DNA from: Argentina anserina
Taxonomy: Eukaryota > Streptophyta > Magnoliopsida > Rosales > Rosaceae
Length of the DNA stretch: 64,000 nucleotides
Direction: 5' to 3'
Assembly (NCBI RefSeq): GCF_933775445.1
Contig: NC_065873.1
Location: 6,386,001-6,450,000, forward strand
A model generated the notes under the pieces. That model did not search any database, was not told where the DNA came from, and saw nothing but the letters and a program-made list of their open reading frames with translations. This document shows, in pieces, positions 46,630 to 58,775 of the stretch. Numbering within the stretch: position 1 is the stretch's first letter; every line of letters starts with the position of its first letter. Both the position numbers and the translations under genes were made by a program.

Positions 46630-47600
46630 GTTCTTTTAGCTAAAACAAAATTCTTACCGAAATAAAAACCACAAGTCGTCCCAAATCGAGTTGGTCGGGT
46701 TTGGTTGGTCTTGACTACCTAAACACCTGAAGTTTTAGATTTCAGGTTCGTGACACCAAAATTTCAGCCCCGACCGAACCAAGCCATAACAACACTGACG
46801 CGGCCTTGGTCGTTGTTGAATGAGAAATTTGAAAAGACCCCTACCCTCTCGGTGTAGAGGAAGAGAAAGATAATAGAGTATTTTTATTCTATTCTAAATA
46901 TCAACGAACCTATGTATGTTACTTCTTAAATATGTACTTTTTCCCTCTTTTCTTCTCTTTTGAAATCTCTAAGAGCATAGTCATTCTACATTTTAACCTC
47001 TCTTTAGTTGATTGTTTTTTTATTCAAGGTAAGGACCTATCCATTTTAAAGGCTCCAATGCTCATAGGCACAAACGTGCGCGCGGAGAGAGCAGCCCACA
47101 ACCGGAATAAATTTATTTGTTGATATCTTTTTAAATTTATCAAGTGTATCAAAAGAAGTTATTGACAGTGTTAATTGAAGGAATACATTAAAATTGACTA
47201 AAATAAAGACTTGAGATACCAATGCAATAATTTCTACACGAGTACTAATGTTAAAGTAGACCATAATTATGGTACTATTTAGTGAAATCACCTTAAAAAA
47301 ACAAATTAGAATTTTAGACTTGGTCTATTGAAGCCGCTGCAAGTTTTCAGTGATGATTAGTGTTTATGAGAATTGTGACCCAGCAGTAAGATGTCATAAT
47401 CATTGTTGACAAGAGAATATTAGTCAGCCCGTTTGTTTTTTACAAATAGATTCCTTAATTATAAGCGTGATTGCGTGATTACATGCAGCCGTAATTTCCT
47501 AACCAAATCCCATGCAGCTGCATTAGGCAAATTTAGAAACAAAGCTGAACCCCGTTCCGTCGGAACCAACATTCCTCACCCAAAAAAACCTCCGTTTTGA
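46630..47600. other. Intergenic region upstream of the bHLH gene
   Basis: AT-rich with no exon recognised. It may hold distal regulatory DNA of the bHLH gene. Confidence 0.4.
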
Positions 47601-47611
47601 GCCGGACAAGT

Positions 47612-47619
47612 CCACGTGG
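47612..47619. promoter_or_regulatory. G-box (CCACGTGG) upstream of the bHLH gene
   Basis: A perfect palindromic G-box lies about 190 bp before the TATA box. It is the type of site bound by bHLH and bZIP factors, so the gene could respond to light or hormone pathways or bind its own promoter. Confidence 0.55.
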
Positions 47620-47807
47620 CGGTCATGTCAAACGGGCCCCACAACCCACGGCCTCTGGTTATGTGGATACATTCGATGGCTCTCTGCCCCAGTTGCTTCA
47701 CCATCCCCTCCCCTCGCTCTCTCTCCTCTATCATCTTCCAATCTCTCTCTCTCTAATAATTCCGGCTACTTCCCTTGTCAGATTCCGGCCGACCCCTTTC
47801 TTTCCCT

Positions 47808-47818
47808 TTATATATACC
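47808..47818 (+). promoter_or_regulatory. TATA box of the bHLH gene
   Basis: TTTATATATACC is followed by a C-rich start region and a leader with a (CT)n(CA)n tract (about 47862-47893), common in plant 5' leaders. The start codon lies about 350 bp downstream. Confidence 0.6.
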
Positions 47819-48165
47819 CAACTCTCACCCTCCCCTTTAGTACTCTTTACATTTCATTTTTTCACTCTCTCTCTCTCTCACACACACACACAATAACACT
47901 CTTTGTCAGTCTCACTCTCGAACACAGCAACCGCTCTACACAATCACCCACCAGCTTCATTATCATCACTGACTGAATATACATGTACTTTCATGCGGAC
48001 CCTTTGCGACCAAACTGTAGGCACGTACCATTTTTAACAGCGCAACCTCGTTTTTATTGATATAAACTAGCTTGAGTTTAATCCAACAACACCTCTCAAG
48101 TTTTGTGATCGATCTCTGCTGAGTTCAGTTGTGGGCAGAACTCCAGAAACTTTGTTCCCTGATCC

Positions 48166-50558
48166 ATGAACAGAGCGCTGCCGGAGATGTTGAACTGTAT
48201 GAATGCGGTGGGAAGCCTCGTGGCCGGAAACTGTACGGACATGACGGTGCTGGACAGACAGAGGGCTTTGATGAAGTGGCAGCAAGACCAGTTCCAGCAG
48301 CAGCAGCCGCAGCAAGGCTATTTTGGCGGGAACGAGCTCAATGGGGTGTTCACTCACGTGCCGGTTCAGGCGAGCCAGGTTCAGAGTTTCCAGGGTTTGA
48401 TCGGGCTCGGCGGTGACTTAATGATGGGGCAGGCAGTGAAACCCGACCCGAGTTCAGAAAATGGGTGGAACGAATTGGGTTATGGGTCTTGTGGGTTTGA
48501 GATGAATATTTCCAGAACTTTCAGCTGCCCGCCCAAAGTTGCCGCCGATACAAAAAGCAACAGCGCCGTTGCGTCTCCCAAGATCAGCTCACCGGCCGGC
48601 AAAGAAAGCTTTAAGAAGAGAAAAGCCGACAAGGCACAAAATAAGGTATGCAATTCATTTTTTTTTATTCCTCTGTTTTGCTGCTATGAGCTTCGTCCAC
48701 ATTCTTATTTTTTGCCCCATATTTTCCAAGTGCATGAGTGTATATGATTTTCAAGTTGAACTTTGTAAAGGGTCGATCTTTTGGTATTTTGCAAATTGGC
48801 TTATGTCTTTCTGGGATTTCTAGGCTGCAGCAGAAGATGATTCCTCGGACAAAAGAATGAAAGGGTGTGCAGAGGAGGGTGACTCCAAGATCACTGAACA
48901 AAATAGCACCAAGAACAACGACAGAGAATCTTCCGCTGATACTTCCAAGGAGAATTCAAAAGCTTCCGAGGTTCAGAAGCCCGATTACATACATGTCCGG
49001 GCACGCCGGGGTCAGGCCACTGATAGCCACAGCTTGGCTGAAAGAGTGAGTATTACAATTAGCTAGAACATATATATTGACACAGTTTTGTTGTTATGTT
49101 ACAGTTCCTGCTGTTCGATTTTGTGTTATTTATGCAATTTTTGCCTGTGCCTGTGATCTTGAAGGTGAGGAGGGAAAAGATTAGTGAAAGGATGAAGTAT
49201 CTGCAAGATTTAGTACCAGGGTGCAACAAGATCACTGGCAAGGCTGGTATGCTAGACGAAATCATCAACTATGTTCAGTCCCTTCAACGACAAGTAGAGG
49301 TGACATACATTTGATATTGCAATCACTAGTTGAATTTCTTGGATATCTTTTATTCTTGTGTATTCTTAATTTTGATCCTCTTCATAATTAACAGTTCCTG
49401 TCTATGAAACTAGCTGCTGTAAATCCGAGGCTTGATTTCAACATCGACGACTTGTTTACAAAAGAGGCAAGGACACAAGACAAATACCATCTCTAAAATA
49501 GACCGGAAAAAAGAATCATAACTGTTTGAAATGGCTTAACGAAGGACGTAGCTTAAGCAATCATCAATCTGTTGATCCAAATATATGTTGCTAACTCTCT
49601 TGTTTTGCTTGAAAATCAACAGATGTTTCCGGCAAACATGGCTAATTTTCCGACAATAGGGATGTCATCAGATATGACTAGTTCTGCATATCTTCAGTTT
49701 AACCACGTACAGCAATTGCTTCAATGTTCCGGATTGGAGAGTGGGATAGCTTCCCCTGATTCGGCACTGCTTCGAAGAAGCATGAGCACTCCTGTATCAA
49801 TCCCTGAAACATATATTGACACATCTTGCTTCACGGTAATTTCTTCTACACACATGTTTCTATTATTTTCTCAATAAAATGTACGAATATTTTGATGATA
49901 GATTATGTTTGCTCTTGCAGCAAGTCCAACCTCCTACAACTTGGGACGCCGATATGCAAAACCTATTCAATGTGGAATTTCATCAAGGAAGAACAGCACC
50001 ATTTACAGGTAGACATAACTAATTTATCTTTGATGCATTTTAATCCTTCGATACATTGCTGTAAATAAAAGATAAATTAGGCTTAACGCGACACAACTGC
50101 ATTGACCCCCCTAGTTTCTAATCAGTTTTCTTAGAAATGTTGTAGGTCCTTTCTAATTGAAATACATAAAGTTGTGGAGTTGAACCACCCTCCCCTTTTC
50201 TTCCAAATTCATGATCGAAAGCACAGATTTTCTCCTTTTCTTTAGATGATTACGATTTGGCCTAACGCTTTGGATAGTAAGTGGTAGCAGTTGGAGGATC
50301 TGGTGCATTTTGACTCTGTAAACCATATAATGGCTACCATCAGCAATGGTGTATATCCATTACGCAAGTCTTGATCAAGCAAATGACAATGGTCCCCCAA
50401 TCAGAAAGCTTAGTCTATAATTCACTCAATCAACTAGTGATGATGTTAAATGTTTAGTGGAAACCAGTCCATGTTTAGTTGTATATATCTTATCTAACAA
50501 CCCACAAATTACTTTTGCAGGTTCCATTGAAGCTAGCAATTTAAAGATGGAGATGTGA
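48166..50558 (+). CDS. bHLH63: bHLH transcription factor, CIB1/bHLH63 type (7 exons)
   Basis: Predicted nuclear G-box/E-box binding factor of 415 residues. Exons: 48166-48645, 48824-49045, 49165-49299, 49395-49466, 49623-49835, 49921-50008, 50521-50558; all phases join. Intron 4 has a GC donor (GAG|GCAAGG). The first exon holds a conserved N-terminal patch ([13 protein letters not shown]) and a Gln-rich stretch. The bHLH domain (about residues 210-278) begins [20 protein letters not shown]. Its basic region carries the His-Glu-Arg set (H..SLAERVRR) for CACGTG recognition, followed by helix-loop-helix with [32 protein letters not shown] and the N-terminal patch match the Arabidopsis CIB1 (bHLH63) clade better than bHLH49, 74 or 78. 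CIB1 is known to bind cryptochrome 2 and promote flowering; that role here is inferred from family only. Confidence 0.93.
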
Positions 50559-50688
50559 AACAAACATTGATCAATCATTTGATGATTCTTGGAAGAGTTT
50601 ACTTATTGCCTCCGATCCACATTATTTTTGTTACTCCCTTAAGTACATAACATATTTATGTTTGTATGTATACCTACAACATAGTATC

Positions 50689-50694
50689 AATAAA
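50689..50694 (+). terminator. Poly(A) signal of the bHLH gene
   Basis: AATAAA lies about 130 bp after the stop codon in AT-rich sequence, a suitable place for 3' end formation. Confidence 0.5.
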
Positions 50695-50762
50695 ATAAAT
50701 TCCTCCTATTAAACCATTAAGACCTTCCATTCTCCATTTTACTAAAACATCAATCTAACAGA

Positions 50763-51200
50763 ATCTGCAAGGATGGTTGATGGCAAAAGGAAAATGGAAC
50801 CCAGCAGTGTTTCCGACAAGAGTTGGAGAAAAGATGTAGGAGACAAAATTTACCATCCATATCAAGTAAAAGCTATGCAACAGTGAGTTTGTTAAGCAAG
50901 TCACAATTGTGAAGCAAATAGCTGTAATTTAGTGATGGAATGCAGCTATGCAAAGTTGTCCCTATGATAGATGAATATGAGAGACGAGTTCAAGCAGTGG
51001 GCATGAGCCTACCGGTGGACCTTCTCAGCCCCCTTTTTAGAGGAATAATAATATTTGATGATAGAGACCCTGATAATTTAAGCAAACAGAGTGATGAAGA
51101 GGGTGTGACGGCAAATTTAAAGCAGACCAAACAGAGCAAATTGCCAAGAAACATGATAAATTTGCTTATCCAAAACCTTACATATTCAATTGGTTAGGCT
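50763..51200 (+). pseudogene. Exon-like orphan fragment downstream of the bHLH gene
   Basis: Two stretches look like exons. The first (about 50763-50884) reads ARMVDGKRKMEPSSVSDKSW, then RKDVGDKIYHPYQVKAMQ, and ends at a donor-like GTGAGT. The second follows an acceptor-like ATGCAG near 50946 and reads LCKVVPMIDEYERRVQAVGM, then SLPVDLLSPLFRG and an acidic, Lys-rich tail to a stop near 51197. Composition is protein-like and not repeat-like, but I do not recognise the family and see no start or continuation. It could be a broken gene or a piece moved here by a transposon. Confidence 0.35.
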
Positions 51201-54200
51201 TGTTTTCAAGTGCCAGATGAGTAAAGCATTCACAACTAATAATCAAGATGGGTTGGGATTTTTATTCCCAATGCAACCAAGTGTTTATCTCTCATATCAC
51301 AATATTAAGTCACCTGATGAGCAATTTGGTTTATATAGCTGTGCAATAAGCCATTTATGAATTCAACTAAAGAGAACGGTTCATATCAGAGTGACATCAG
51401 AATAAACTCCTACAAGTTGTGCTCTCAGTGTAGTGTTTTCATATGTACCAAATTCAGCTTCACAGCTACATATAATGAATGGTGATGATGTGGGTATAGA
51501 TAGTGACCCTCAGAGGACAACATACAGTTTTTTCGATACTCAAGGTGAAGATGTATGATGAATTCAGCAACATTAAAGTCGAAACGGCCTTCGCCAGAAT
51601 CATGCATCACTACAAACCGCCAGTTAGAAGAAGTTTCATATGCACTCATTATTTTATGCGAGCATGGATGGTTCTAGAAAAGCCATCAACTACCCATATG
51701 CAACAGAGAAGAGAACTGTAAATAAGGCCACATATTGATGCCTATTTTTCAGCTCAATACATGGAAAAAGAGAACAAAACTTAAGAGGTGATCTTTAGGT
51801 CCTCCCATTATTGAGGCATATACATATTTCTCTACTTTAAACAAGTTAAAAGACCTGAGTTCTAATAATGCTATTCAGTAAAAGTTTGATGTCCTCAAAT
51901 ATGTACAATACAGATATGTATATCCTATATTATAAACCTGTAATTCAAGAGTACTACTCATTAAGGAAAGAAACAGTTAATTGACCAAAACCAAATATCT
52001 TCAGTGTCATTTTGGCAGAGACTTTTCTTTCGATGGTATCAAGTGAATGAAAGTTAAAATTTTAACTACAGGTATAATTCTTATACATTGATCATAAGAG
52101 AACAAATATTCAGTTGCAGTCTACAAGCGACCATACACGCAAAATTTCACACTAGATAATTTTTCAACAGGCAACTAATGGGTTATGAAATATGAACATT
52201 ATTGGAGAAACCATATTCACCACAAATATTTTTCTCACCTAAACTTTCACATCACTACCAAAAAGAATATCTTCTCTGGTCCGTTTTCCTCTCTCTCGTC
52301 TCTGTCTCTCTCTCTCTCAGGCAACGAAGGTAGGTCTCACTGTTGTAATTTTTCTATATGTACAAAATACAAAGAAAAGCTTTCAAGTATTACTGCAGCA
52401 AATTGGTTTGGGACCACTGCAGATTATACACAGCTTCCTGCGCCTCTTCCTCTAGTAGTTAGAAACCAAAAGGATCATCTTTCTTCATATTCAAGCCATA
52501 TATAATAGTGAGATGGAGGTGGATCTGGCCTCATCCAAAGGAATGATCTATTTGATTCTCTTTGTTCCTACTGATAGTGAGAGATGATCTTGCCCTTTCC
52601 TTTTCTAGGGACCCCTTACTTTGTGTGAAGTTTTTTTTTCTATAATCTCTGTGACCTCTTTCCCACCTTTAGCTCTACATGGTGCTATTCCAAGGAATAA
52701 AATGCTAAGCCTAAAAAGATTCTTTCTGCATAGCGAAGAATGAATACTAGTTCAGCTCTACATACTTGTTTGGAGCTAGTCAGAGCTCCTAGTTTGTGTC
52801 TTTTTTATACTAAGAGAATCCAAAAGGTTACCACTTACCACTCAACCTAAATTTATTTGAAGGCAGCAAGCTTGTGAGAGGCATAAGGATGCTAAGAGCT
52901 GGGAAGACTAACTTTGTTACAACACGGGGTGTGATTCAACCATCTTAAATATTATGCAACCAAGAGACCCAAAAAAAAACCCAACATGTAGATAAATATG
53001 CAATCAAGCCCAATATGATCAACAGAAGTACTTATACTAGGTTTTTCAGACAAAAGCCTCACCCTGGATCAAGGTTTCCAGCCGCTGTGCGTGTTAGCAC
53101 CAACAAGGATGGTTCTAGACGCCCTATTCCTTTAGTAATGGGGAGAACGCGACACACAACCTGTAATAAAGTTAATTTTACTTGGATCACTTAACCTCCA
53201 AGGATCTAGTCATTATGACTCATGGATGCCTACATTCCCAAGACCAGATATCATCCATTTAAACACTGGTATATGCATAAGAATATTAGTCACTAAACTA
53301 ACAAATAAGCATATTACTTGAGTTGAAAGTCCCGCTGACTTGAAAGACAATTCCATTACTCTAATACTCATTCTTCGACTAAATACATGGCTGGAAGCAG
53401 TAACAAGAATTTTTCTCTGTCGACAGCAAACCCAACAAAATACTTCATACGGGGTGTAGTGGAAAATTATGCCTTTATAAACCTCTATTAGGCTTTTAAA
53501 GTGTAAAGCCACTGAGCAACACTGGGCTTGAGACTCATCTGTACAGCTAATCATCTAGGTAGTCTTCTCATTAATTTTCTTATGAGAAAATTAACTTTTA
53601 AATCAAAGTTTGGATTCATCTAATGTGATGGAGTGTGGGTGAAAACACTGTAAATTGGCATATCAGGAGAGTGCAAGTTTCATTACTTGGCTACTCCCCT
53701 TTTATCTGTTTTCAATGGCTTCCCGTACTCACTTCATAGAGTCAAACTTACAAGGTAGTGATAATGCAATCAACAGCATGGGTTGGGAGGAATCCAAGGT
53801 TAATCTCCGGCTTGTCTGCTATCACAAGGTTCAGGTGAATATTAAGATTTCAGACTGATAGACAGTAGTCAGGATCATTCCCTTTTTTATCTTCTATGAT
53901 TGAATCACCCATACAGACTCATACCAGGCCTATATCAGAATCTGGCCACTCAGATTATATTCCAAATAATGAAATTAAGAATCCATTAAAGTATTAAGCT
54001 AACAGTATCTACACATGAACAAAGTTTAAACAATGAAATCAATACCAGCAGTCTGTCTAAGCTATACAAGAAATTCTGAATGTTTCATGTAACTATTATT
54101 TGGTATTAGTTGATTCTTACAAGCACCCCAAGTTTTAAAAATACACACATCCAAGCTAGCAGTTATCTAACAGAAGCTACGGAACAACAGTTCTAAACAT

Positions 54201-54217
54201 ACCGTGACCTCCAATAG
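51201..54217. other. Intergenic between the bHLH and USP genes
   Basis: Short frames at 51425-51721 (both strands) and 52185-52505 show no family resemblance; the latter includes a (CT)n run. The 3' untranslated region of the USP gene probably occupies the right end. No RNA gene or clear transposon seen. Confidence 0.4.
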
Positions 54218-55695
54218 CTAGATCAATGACTCTTCTCCAACTTCTGCCAATTCAACCATAAAAAAGCATCAATTTCTATATTCTGAATCCATGGAAGTTC
54301 AAGTTTCTAAGTATAAGGGCAATATTACCTTTTCCAGGAACAATTATAACAGGAGCTGATTTAAAGTTGTGGTAACAGTACTCACTGACACTCCCCTGTA
54401 GAACACTGAAGATCCCAGCAATTAATTTGAGTGAGCGACTGAATGAGATACAGATTGACATACAAAACCAACAGAGCGAGAGAGAAACAGATAGAAAACC
54501 TTTGAATTAAGCTTCGGCCTCTACTACCAAGGACCACAGCCACAGGCTTTATTCTTTCTGCTTCCTTGCAAATTACTTTTCCTGGATCCCCTTCCACAAT
54601 TCGAGCATAAGTCCTCACCTATTCCACAAAGTTATTCAGAAATTTAACATAAGGATACCCGGAAAAGGAAATTAAGCATGTTATGCTCTACTTCTAAATA
54701 TCCCAGCACAGCAAACTTCATATTAGTTTATGCAAAACTACAAATAAACAATATCGATAATTCTAGAATCACCAGAGTTGTTCAACAGTTATGCTCTACA
54801 AATGATTTACTGATAAAAATATATAACTGAGGTTTAAGAGTAAGCACGAATACAAACAAAGATAACACTATCACACAATTTGGTGACCAAAGTGTTGTAA
54901 ACGAATCTAGGTACTGCTTTACAAAAATAAAATAAAAAGACAAATCTAATTACTGATTACCAGTACCAACTGTTGTCAGAAAATGGAACCAACTCGACGC
55001 TGTTAATCACTGCCTTAAATTGCCAAAATTCACTTCAACAATTGCCAAAAATTGTTCAACTATAATGTTCAGGTTTGATCTGCCATTATCAATATTTATT
55101 GGGAAATACCTCTTACTCACCATAGCAACTTCAAATGCCTCAAGAGCAAGCTTCTGCATCAGCCCCTGGCTCGCTTCATAAACAATCTGGTTTTGTACAC
55201 CTAAACACAAAAGCCAAATAAATCACCACTATTCGATATACTAAAATGCAAAGCATGATCAAGCTACACCTGAACACAAAACACAACAAGTTTCACTATT
55301 CGATCTACAACTGTACCAAGTACCAAATCATCTATGGTTGACAATAACATACACAAAAAGATGACGCAAAACCCAGAAAAACCCTGGGACTAAACTTATC
55401 AAGATTGATGTACTAAAATTGCAAACAAGAATTAAGTGATCAGTGATGATTAACTGGAAACTGAATGGATGAGATGGATGGTGTCAGCAAGCCTGCAGAA
55501 GTGAATGAGGGCCCAATCAAAAGCGTGCTTGCTGTTCGGCCCGTGATCTATGGCTATGAGTATGTCACGCCCTCGCCGTCTCTCGCCGGTCTCTCTCTCA
55601 AGGCCTGATGATGATTCTGAGGCTGAATGGGGTAATAGAGTCACTTCTCTCCAGCTGTAAACTTGCTCGTCCTCCTTCACCGTCTCTAAGGCCAT
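54218..55695 (-). CDS. Universal stress protein (USP) domain protein (5 exons)
   Basis: Predicted soluble protein of 180 residues with one USP fold. Exons on the minus strand: 55695-55455, 55200-55121, 54618-54500, 54405-54329, 54243-54218; all phases join and every intron is GT-AG. The start context GCGATGGC is good. After a variable N-terminus (MALETVKEDEQVYSWREV), the domain begins GRDILIAIDHGPNSKHAFDW (first beta strand and helix). It continues QNQIVYEASQGLMQKLALEA, VEGDPGKVICKEAERIKP and VVLGSRGRSLIQ. Joining exons 3 and 4 creates GSRGRSLIQSVLQGS, the G-2x-G-9x-G-S motif of ATP-binding USPs. It ends SAPVIIVPGK plus a short acidic tail stopping ESLI. Plant homologues with this N-terminus are single-domain, about this length. 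The exact physiological role is unknown. Confidence 0.93.
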
Positions 55696-55699
55696 CGCA

Positions 55700-56432
55700 A
55701 AAGTTATGACGTAATCTGGGCTTCAGTTTGGTTTTTCTGTTCTGGAATTTGGCTTCGGTGGTTTTGTGAGGAGTTTGGAAATGGCGTTTGCCTTTTCATC
55801 ACAACTGGCGGAAGACGTGTCCATCTTTTCTTGTTCTTTTTCTTCCAATTTATTGACCAACTTTAAACTTTGCAACCTTACACCCCTATTCATTATTCGG
55901 TAACGGGGAGATAAAGAAATCTTGTTTTTTTTTTTACTAGGGAGATAGAGAACTTGAACAATCTTGTGATAAAAAATAATAAAAAATGAACTTGAAAACA
56001 TTCTGAATAATAAGAGAGGTCTGATCTAGCCATATATTATCTAATAAATCCAACTCTGTGGAACATTATTTGTTTCACGATAAATATGTCAAAAAGTAAT
56101 AAATTATTAGCATAATTTTTACAATCATCTAAAATTTTAGAGAGATTCTTTTCTGTACTTTGAATTGCAATCAAGACAGCAGAGTCGCCTTTAATATCAA
56201 TGTCAGTCCTTCCTACTCAAGTAAATGAAATAATTATAGTGTACGAAGTCCCAATATGGATCGAACAACTAATGACATCTCGGTTACCCTTAAGTAGCCT
56301 TCAGATTTTATGCATCTAAACCCTTAGTATATGTCCGCAGACGCAATAGTGGAGGTGCATTTGTAAACTCCTCAGATGCGAACAAATAGTTGCCAAGTAC
56401 AAAACACCAAACAAGACTCGCTTTTCTTGTTG
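55700..56432. other. Promoter-side region of the USP gene and intergenic DNA
   Basis: The first ~250 bp upstream of the USP start (to about 55950) probably hold its leader and promoter. I see no single convincing TATA box. The rest is AT-rich. Confidence 0.4.
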
Positions 56433-56440
56433 GTGAGGAT

Positions 56441-57089
56441 CAAGATTCTAAAACGCGTTAGGCAGTATGCAGGCGGACAACCACCTCCTAACGCCTAGAC
56501 GGTTAGCCAGTATCCGAGGCAGTTTTCGAATTATTAAATATTTATTTATTTGTATACATATATTTAAACTATTTTAATGATTAAAAATATATAATGATAT
56601 TTAATATTAATTTTAAAAATACTTAAATAGTCTAAATTCACATAACTTAACTAAAAAGTCCATAAAAATATTTGAAGAAAAGATAAATAATAAAACAAAT
56701 GCAATAATACTAAATCTCAATTTCTTTCTCTTCAAATTATTTCCTAACTTATTCAGTATCAGACTTAAACTTAATATTCATATTTTTTTCCTCTTCTTCT
56801 GTTGATGAGATTCAGTTTACAGAAAATTGACAAAGAGTGAGAGCTGCTACCTCTTTTAGGTTTTTTTTAATGTCAAATGGTGGTTGACCGCCTATGACTA
56901 AATAAGGCTGATTAGACTGCCTAGGATTGAATAGAGCCGCCTAAGACCACCTAGGATTGATAAGACTGAATAAGGCCGCCTAGCACCGCCTAATTCACAA
57001 AACGTCACAGATAACGCCGAGACAAAAAACGCGGCGGTGGGTGACCTCCTAGCGCCTAGACGCCGCATAAACCGCTTTTTAGAACACTG
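56441..57089. mobile_element. hAT-like MITE (CAGNGTTCTAAAAA family, copy 2)
   Basis: The ends are CAAGATTCTAAAACGCG and, on the complement, CAGTGTTCTAAAAAGCGG. A perfect 8 bp duplication GTGAGGAT lies on both sides (56433-56440 and 57090-57097). GCCGCCTA-type motifs are repeated inside. 649 bp, non-coding. Same family as 36476-37049. Confidence 0.88.
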
Positions 57090-57097
57090 GTGAGGAT

Positions 57098-57907
57098 TAA
57101 CCGATTTCAGGTTCGGAGCTTAACATTGGTTTTATTTTTTCCCTTTAAGGCCATTAGGGCAACCATTTGCCTGTAGCATCACATGCGTGCGTCTGAGATC
57201 AAGAGCTCTACACCAAGAGCAGCCTATTTACACCGAGTTCGTTAGGACCTCCGAAGCAGCTTTATATTTATTTATTTTTCGCGATCAATTAGAATCAAAA
57301 ACTCCCTCAACTTGAATATTCAAGTAGCCAACGACAGCCTGAATTCAAGCTCATAATGCCAACAGATCACAAGAGAAATTTACCTTGTTTTTATACATCG
57401 AGTTTTATAACTGTTAAGTATTTCAGAAATTGAAATGTATAGTCGTCCTCCTTGATAGATATCTGACCTAAAAAGCAGTCGCTTAAACTGTTACTAGCCT
57501 GTAAGATACTGCGACTCTATGAGATCTATCCAATTCCTTTCTGCATTGAGTAAGGATTGTTTAGGTTCCAACACTCATCTCATAAGACAAAATTGACATG
57601 TAACAACTGATTTTTCCTTTGATGATGTTCAACATGTACGAGCAGAATCTGCTCTAGGTTTATAGTGTAAAAGTTATGAGACCTTGTTCCAACAATGAAT
57701 TGGAACCCAATTCTCAATTCATTCTTCAAGGGCTCAAATCCAATCCACCAACACAAAATCAAAATCTATATTAACATTATATAGATCAGATTGAAATCTC
57801 AGACTCCTGCTACAATTGCCCAGAAAATATATAAAATTTCCAAGAACTTAATACCACAGAAAATCGATCGCAAAAAGGAGAGAAAATGAAACCTTTGCGT
57901 ATAAGAG
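57098..57907. other. Probable downstream region of the snoRNA transcript
   Basis: No protein-coding exon recognised. The minus-strand transcript that starts near 58.2 kb may run into this region. I could not demonstrate a second snoRNA here. Confidence 0.35.
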
Positions 57908-57997
57908 GGTGCTCAGAATGAGTATGAATGGATGAGAAGGTTTGTCCTCATGTTAAAATCAGATTAACGAGATTATATTTCTCATCATCATCGCACC
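57908..57997 (-). ncRNA. Box C/D snoRNA, U15/snR13-like (25S rRNA methylation guide)
   Basis: On the minus strand a 90 nt segment has the full C/D layout: terminal stem GGTGC..GCACC, C box GATGATGA, D' box CTGA, C'-like box ATGAGGA, and D box CTGA next to the closing stem. Before D', the guide AATCTCGTTAATC is complementary to GATTAACGAGATT of 25S rRNA (13 nt). The base opposite the fifth guide position is the second A of TTAA, the site methylated by U15 in animals and snR13 in yeast, as I recall the rRNA sequence. A second segment before D is complementary to ATGAATGGAT, directly adjacent in the same rRNA stretch. It is preceded by site II, TATA and telo-box elements, the known promoter style of plant snoRNA genes. 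Confidence 0.85.
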
Positions 57998-58182
57998 TTT
58001 ACAGTAGAAACATTGAAATATAAGATCGATAAATGAAAACAATCAGACGCTACAAGCACAAAACAAAGAGATATATACGGTAAGAAAAAAAAACACAGAG
58101 ATTAGGGAGATGGACATGGAGCTGAAACTGGGTGTTGCATAACTAGCTTTGTTGGCGGAGAAGAATGAGCAGATGAGGCACA

Positions 58183-58246
58183 GGTTTAGGGTTTAGATTG
58201 CTTACTAGTATTTATAGCCAAAAGATGGCCGTTGGGCCTAGCCCAT
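58183..58246 (-). promoter_or_regulatory. snoRNA promoter: site II, TATA and telo-box
   Basis: Reading the minus strand: an inverted pair of TGGGCY site II motifs (58233-58246, ATGGGCTAGGCCCA), a TATA box CTATAAATAC (58208-58219), and a telo-box AAACCCTAAACC (58183-58194). This combination is typical of plant snoRNA and ribosomal-protein promoters and ties this transcript to ribosome biogenesis. Confidence 0.75.
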
Positions 58247-58539
58247 CAATTGCATCCGTTGGTTTCATGTATTCTAAATACTAATTAGACCAAGAACAAA
58301 CTTGTATGAAAAATGACAATTTCATACTAATTTAACCCTTTAATTTTCCATTTCAATGAGACAGTTCATTAACAATTTCAACACAAGGTAAACTAATATT
58401 TGTCCAATTAGTACAAAAATTATAATTTTAAGATTATTTTACTCTCATCTATCTAAACACTCATTTATAGAGAAAGTTGAAGAACGATGACACTTTATCA
58501 GTCACCGTCGTAGGATTCCGGTTACCGTCGCCGGAAAAA
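58247..58539. other. Intergenic, nothing recognised
   Basis: AT-rich upstream sequence of the snoRNA promoter. Confidence 0.4.
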
Positions 58540-58775
58540 TTACTGACACATAATAACCCTCAAATAAAAAATTACTGACATCAAATAACAAATTAATACC
58601 TAGTAACCTCTAATAACAAATTACTAATACCCAGTAACCCCCAATAACAGCTAATAACAAATTACTCACACCTAATAATCCTTAATAACAAAAAACTGAC
58701 ACTCAGTAAACATGTTACTAACCCCTAGTAAAATGATTACTACCCCTCAATAAGCAACATGGACAAACCATAAAG
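58540..58775 (+). repeat. Irregular tandem repeat AATAACAAATTACT
   Basis: About six degenerate copies of a ~36 bp unit containing CTAATAACAAATTACT and CCCAGTAACC. Confidence 0.75.

Noticed and set aside
57580..57762. Possible H/ACA snoRNA or small protein downstream of the C/D snoRNA
   Set aside because: I could not draw the two-hairpin H/ACA structure with correctly spaced H and ACA boxes, and the 60-codon frame matches nothing.
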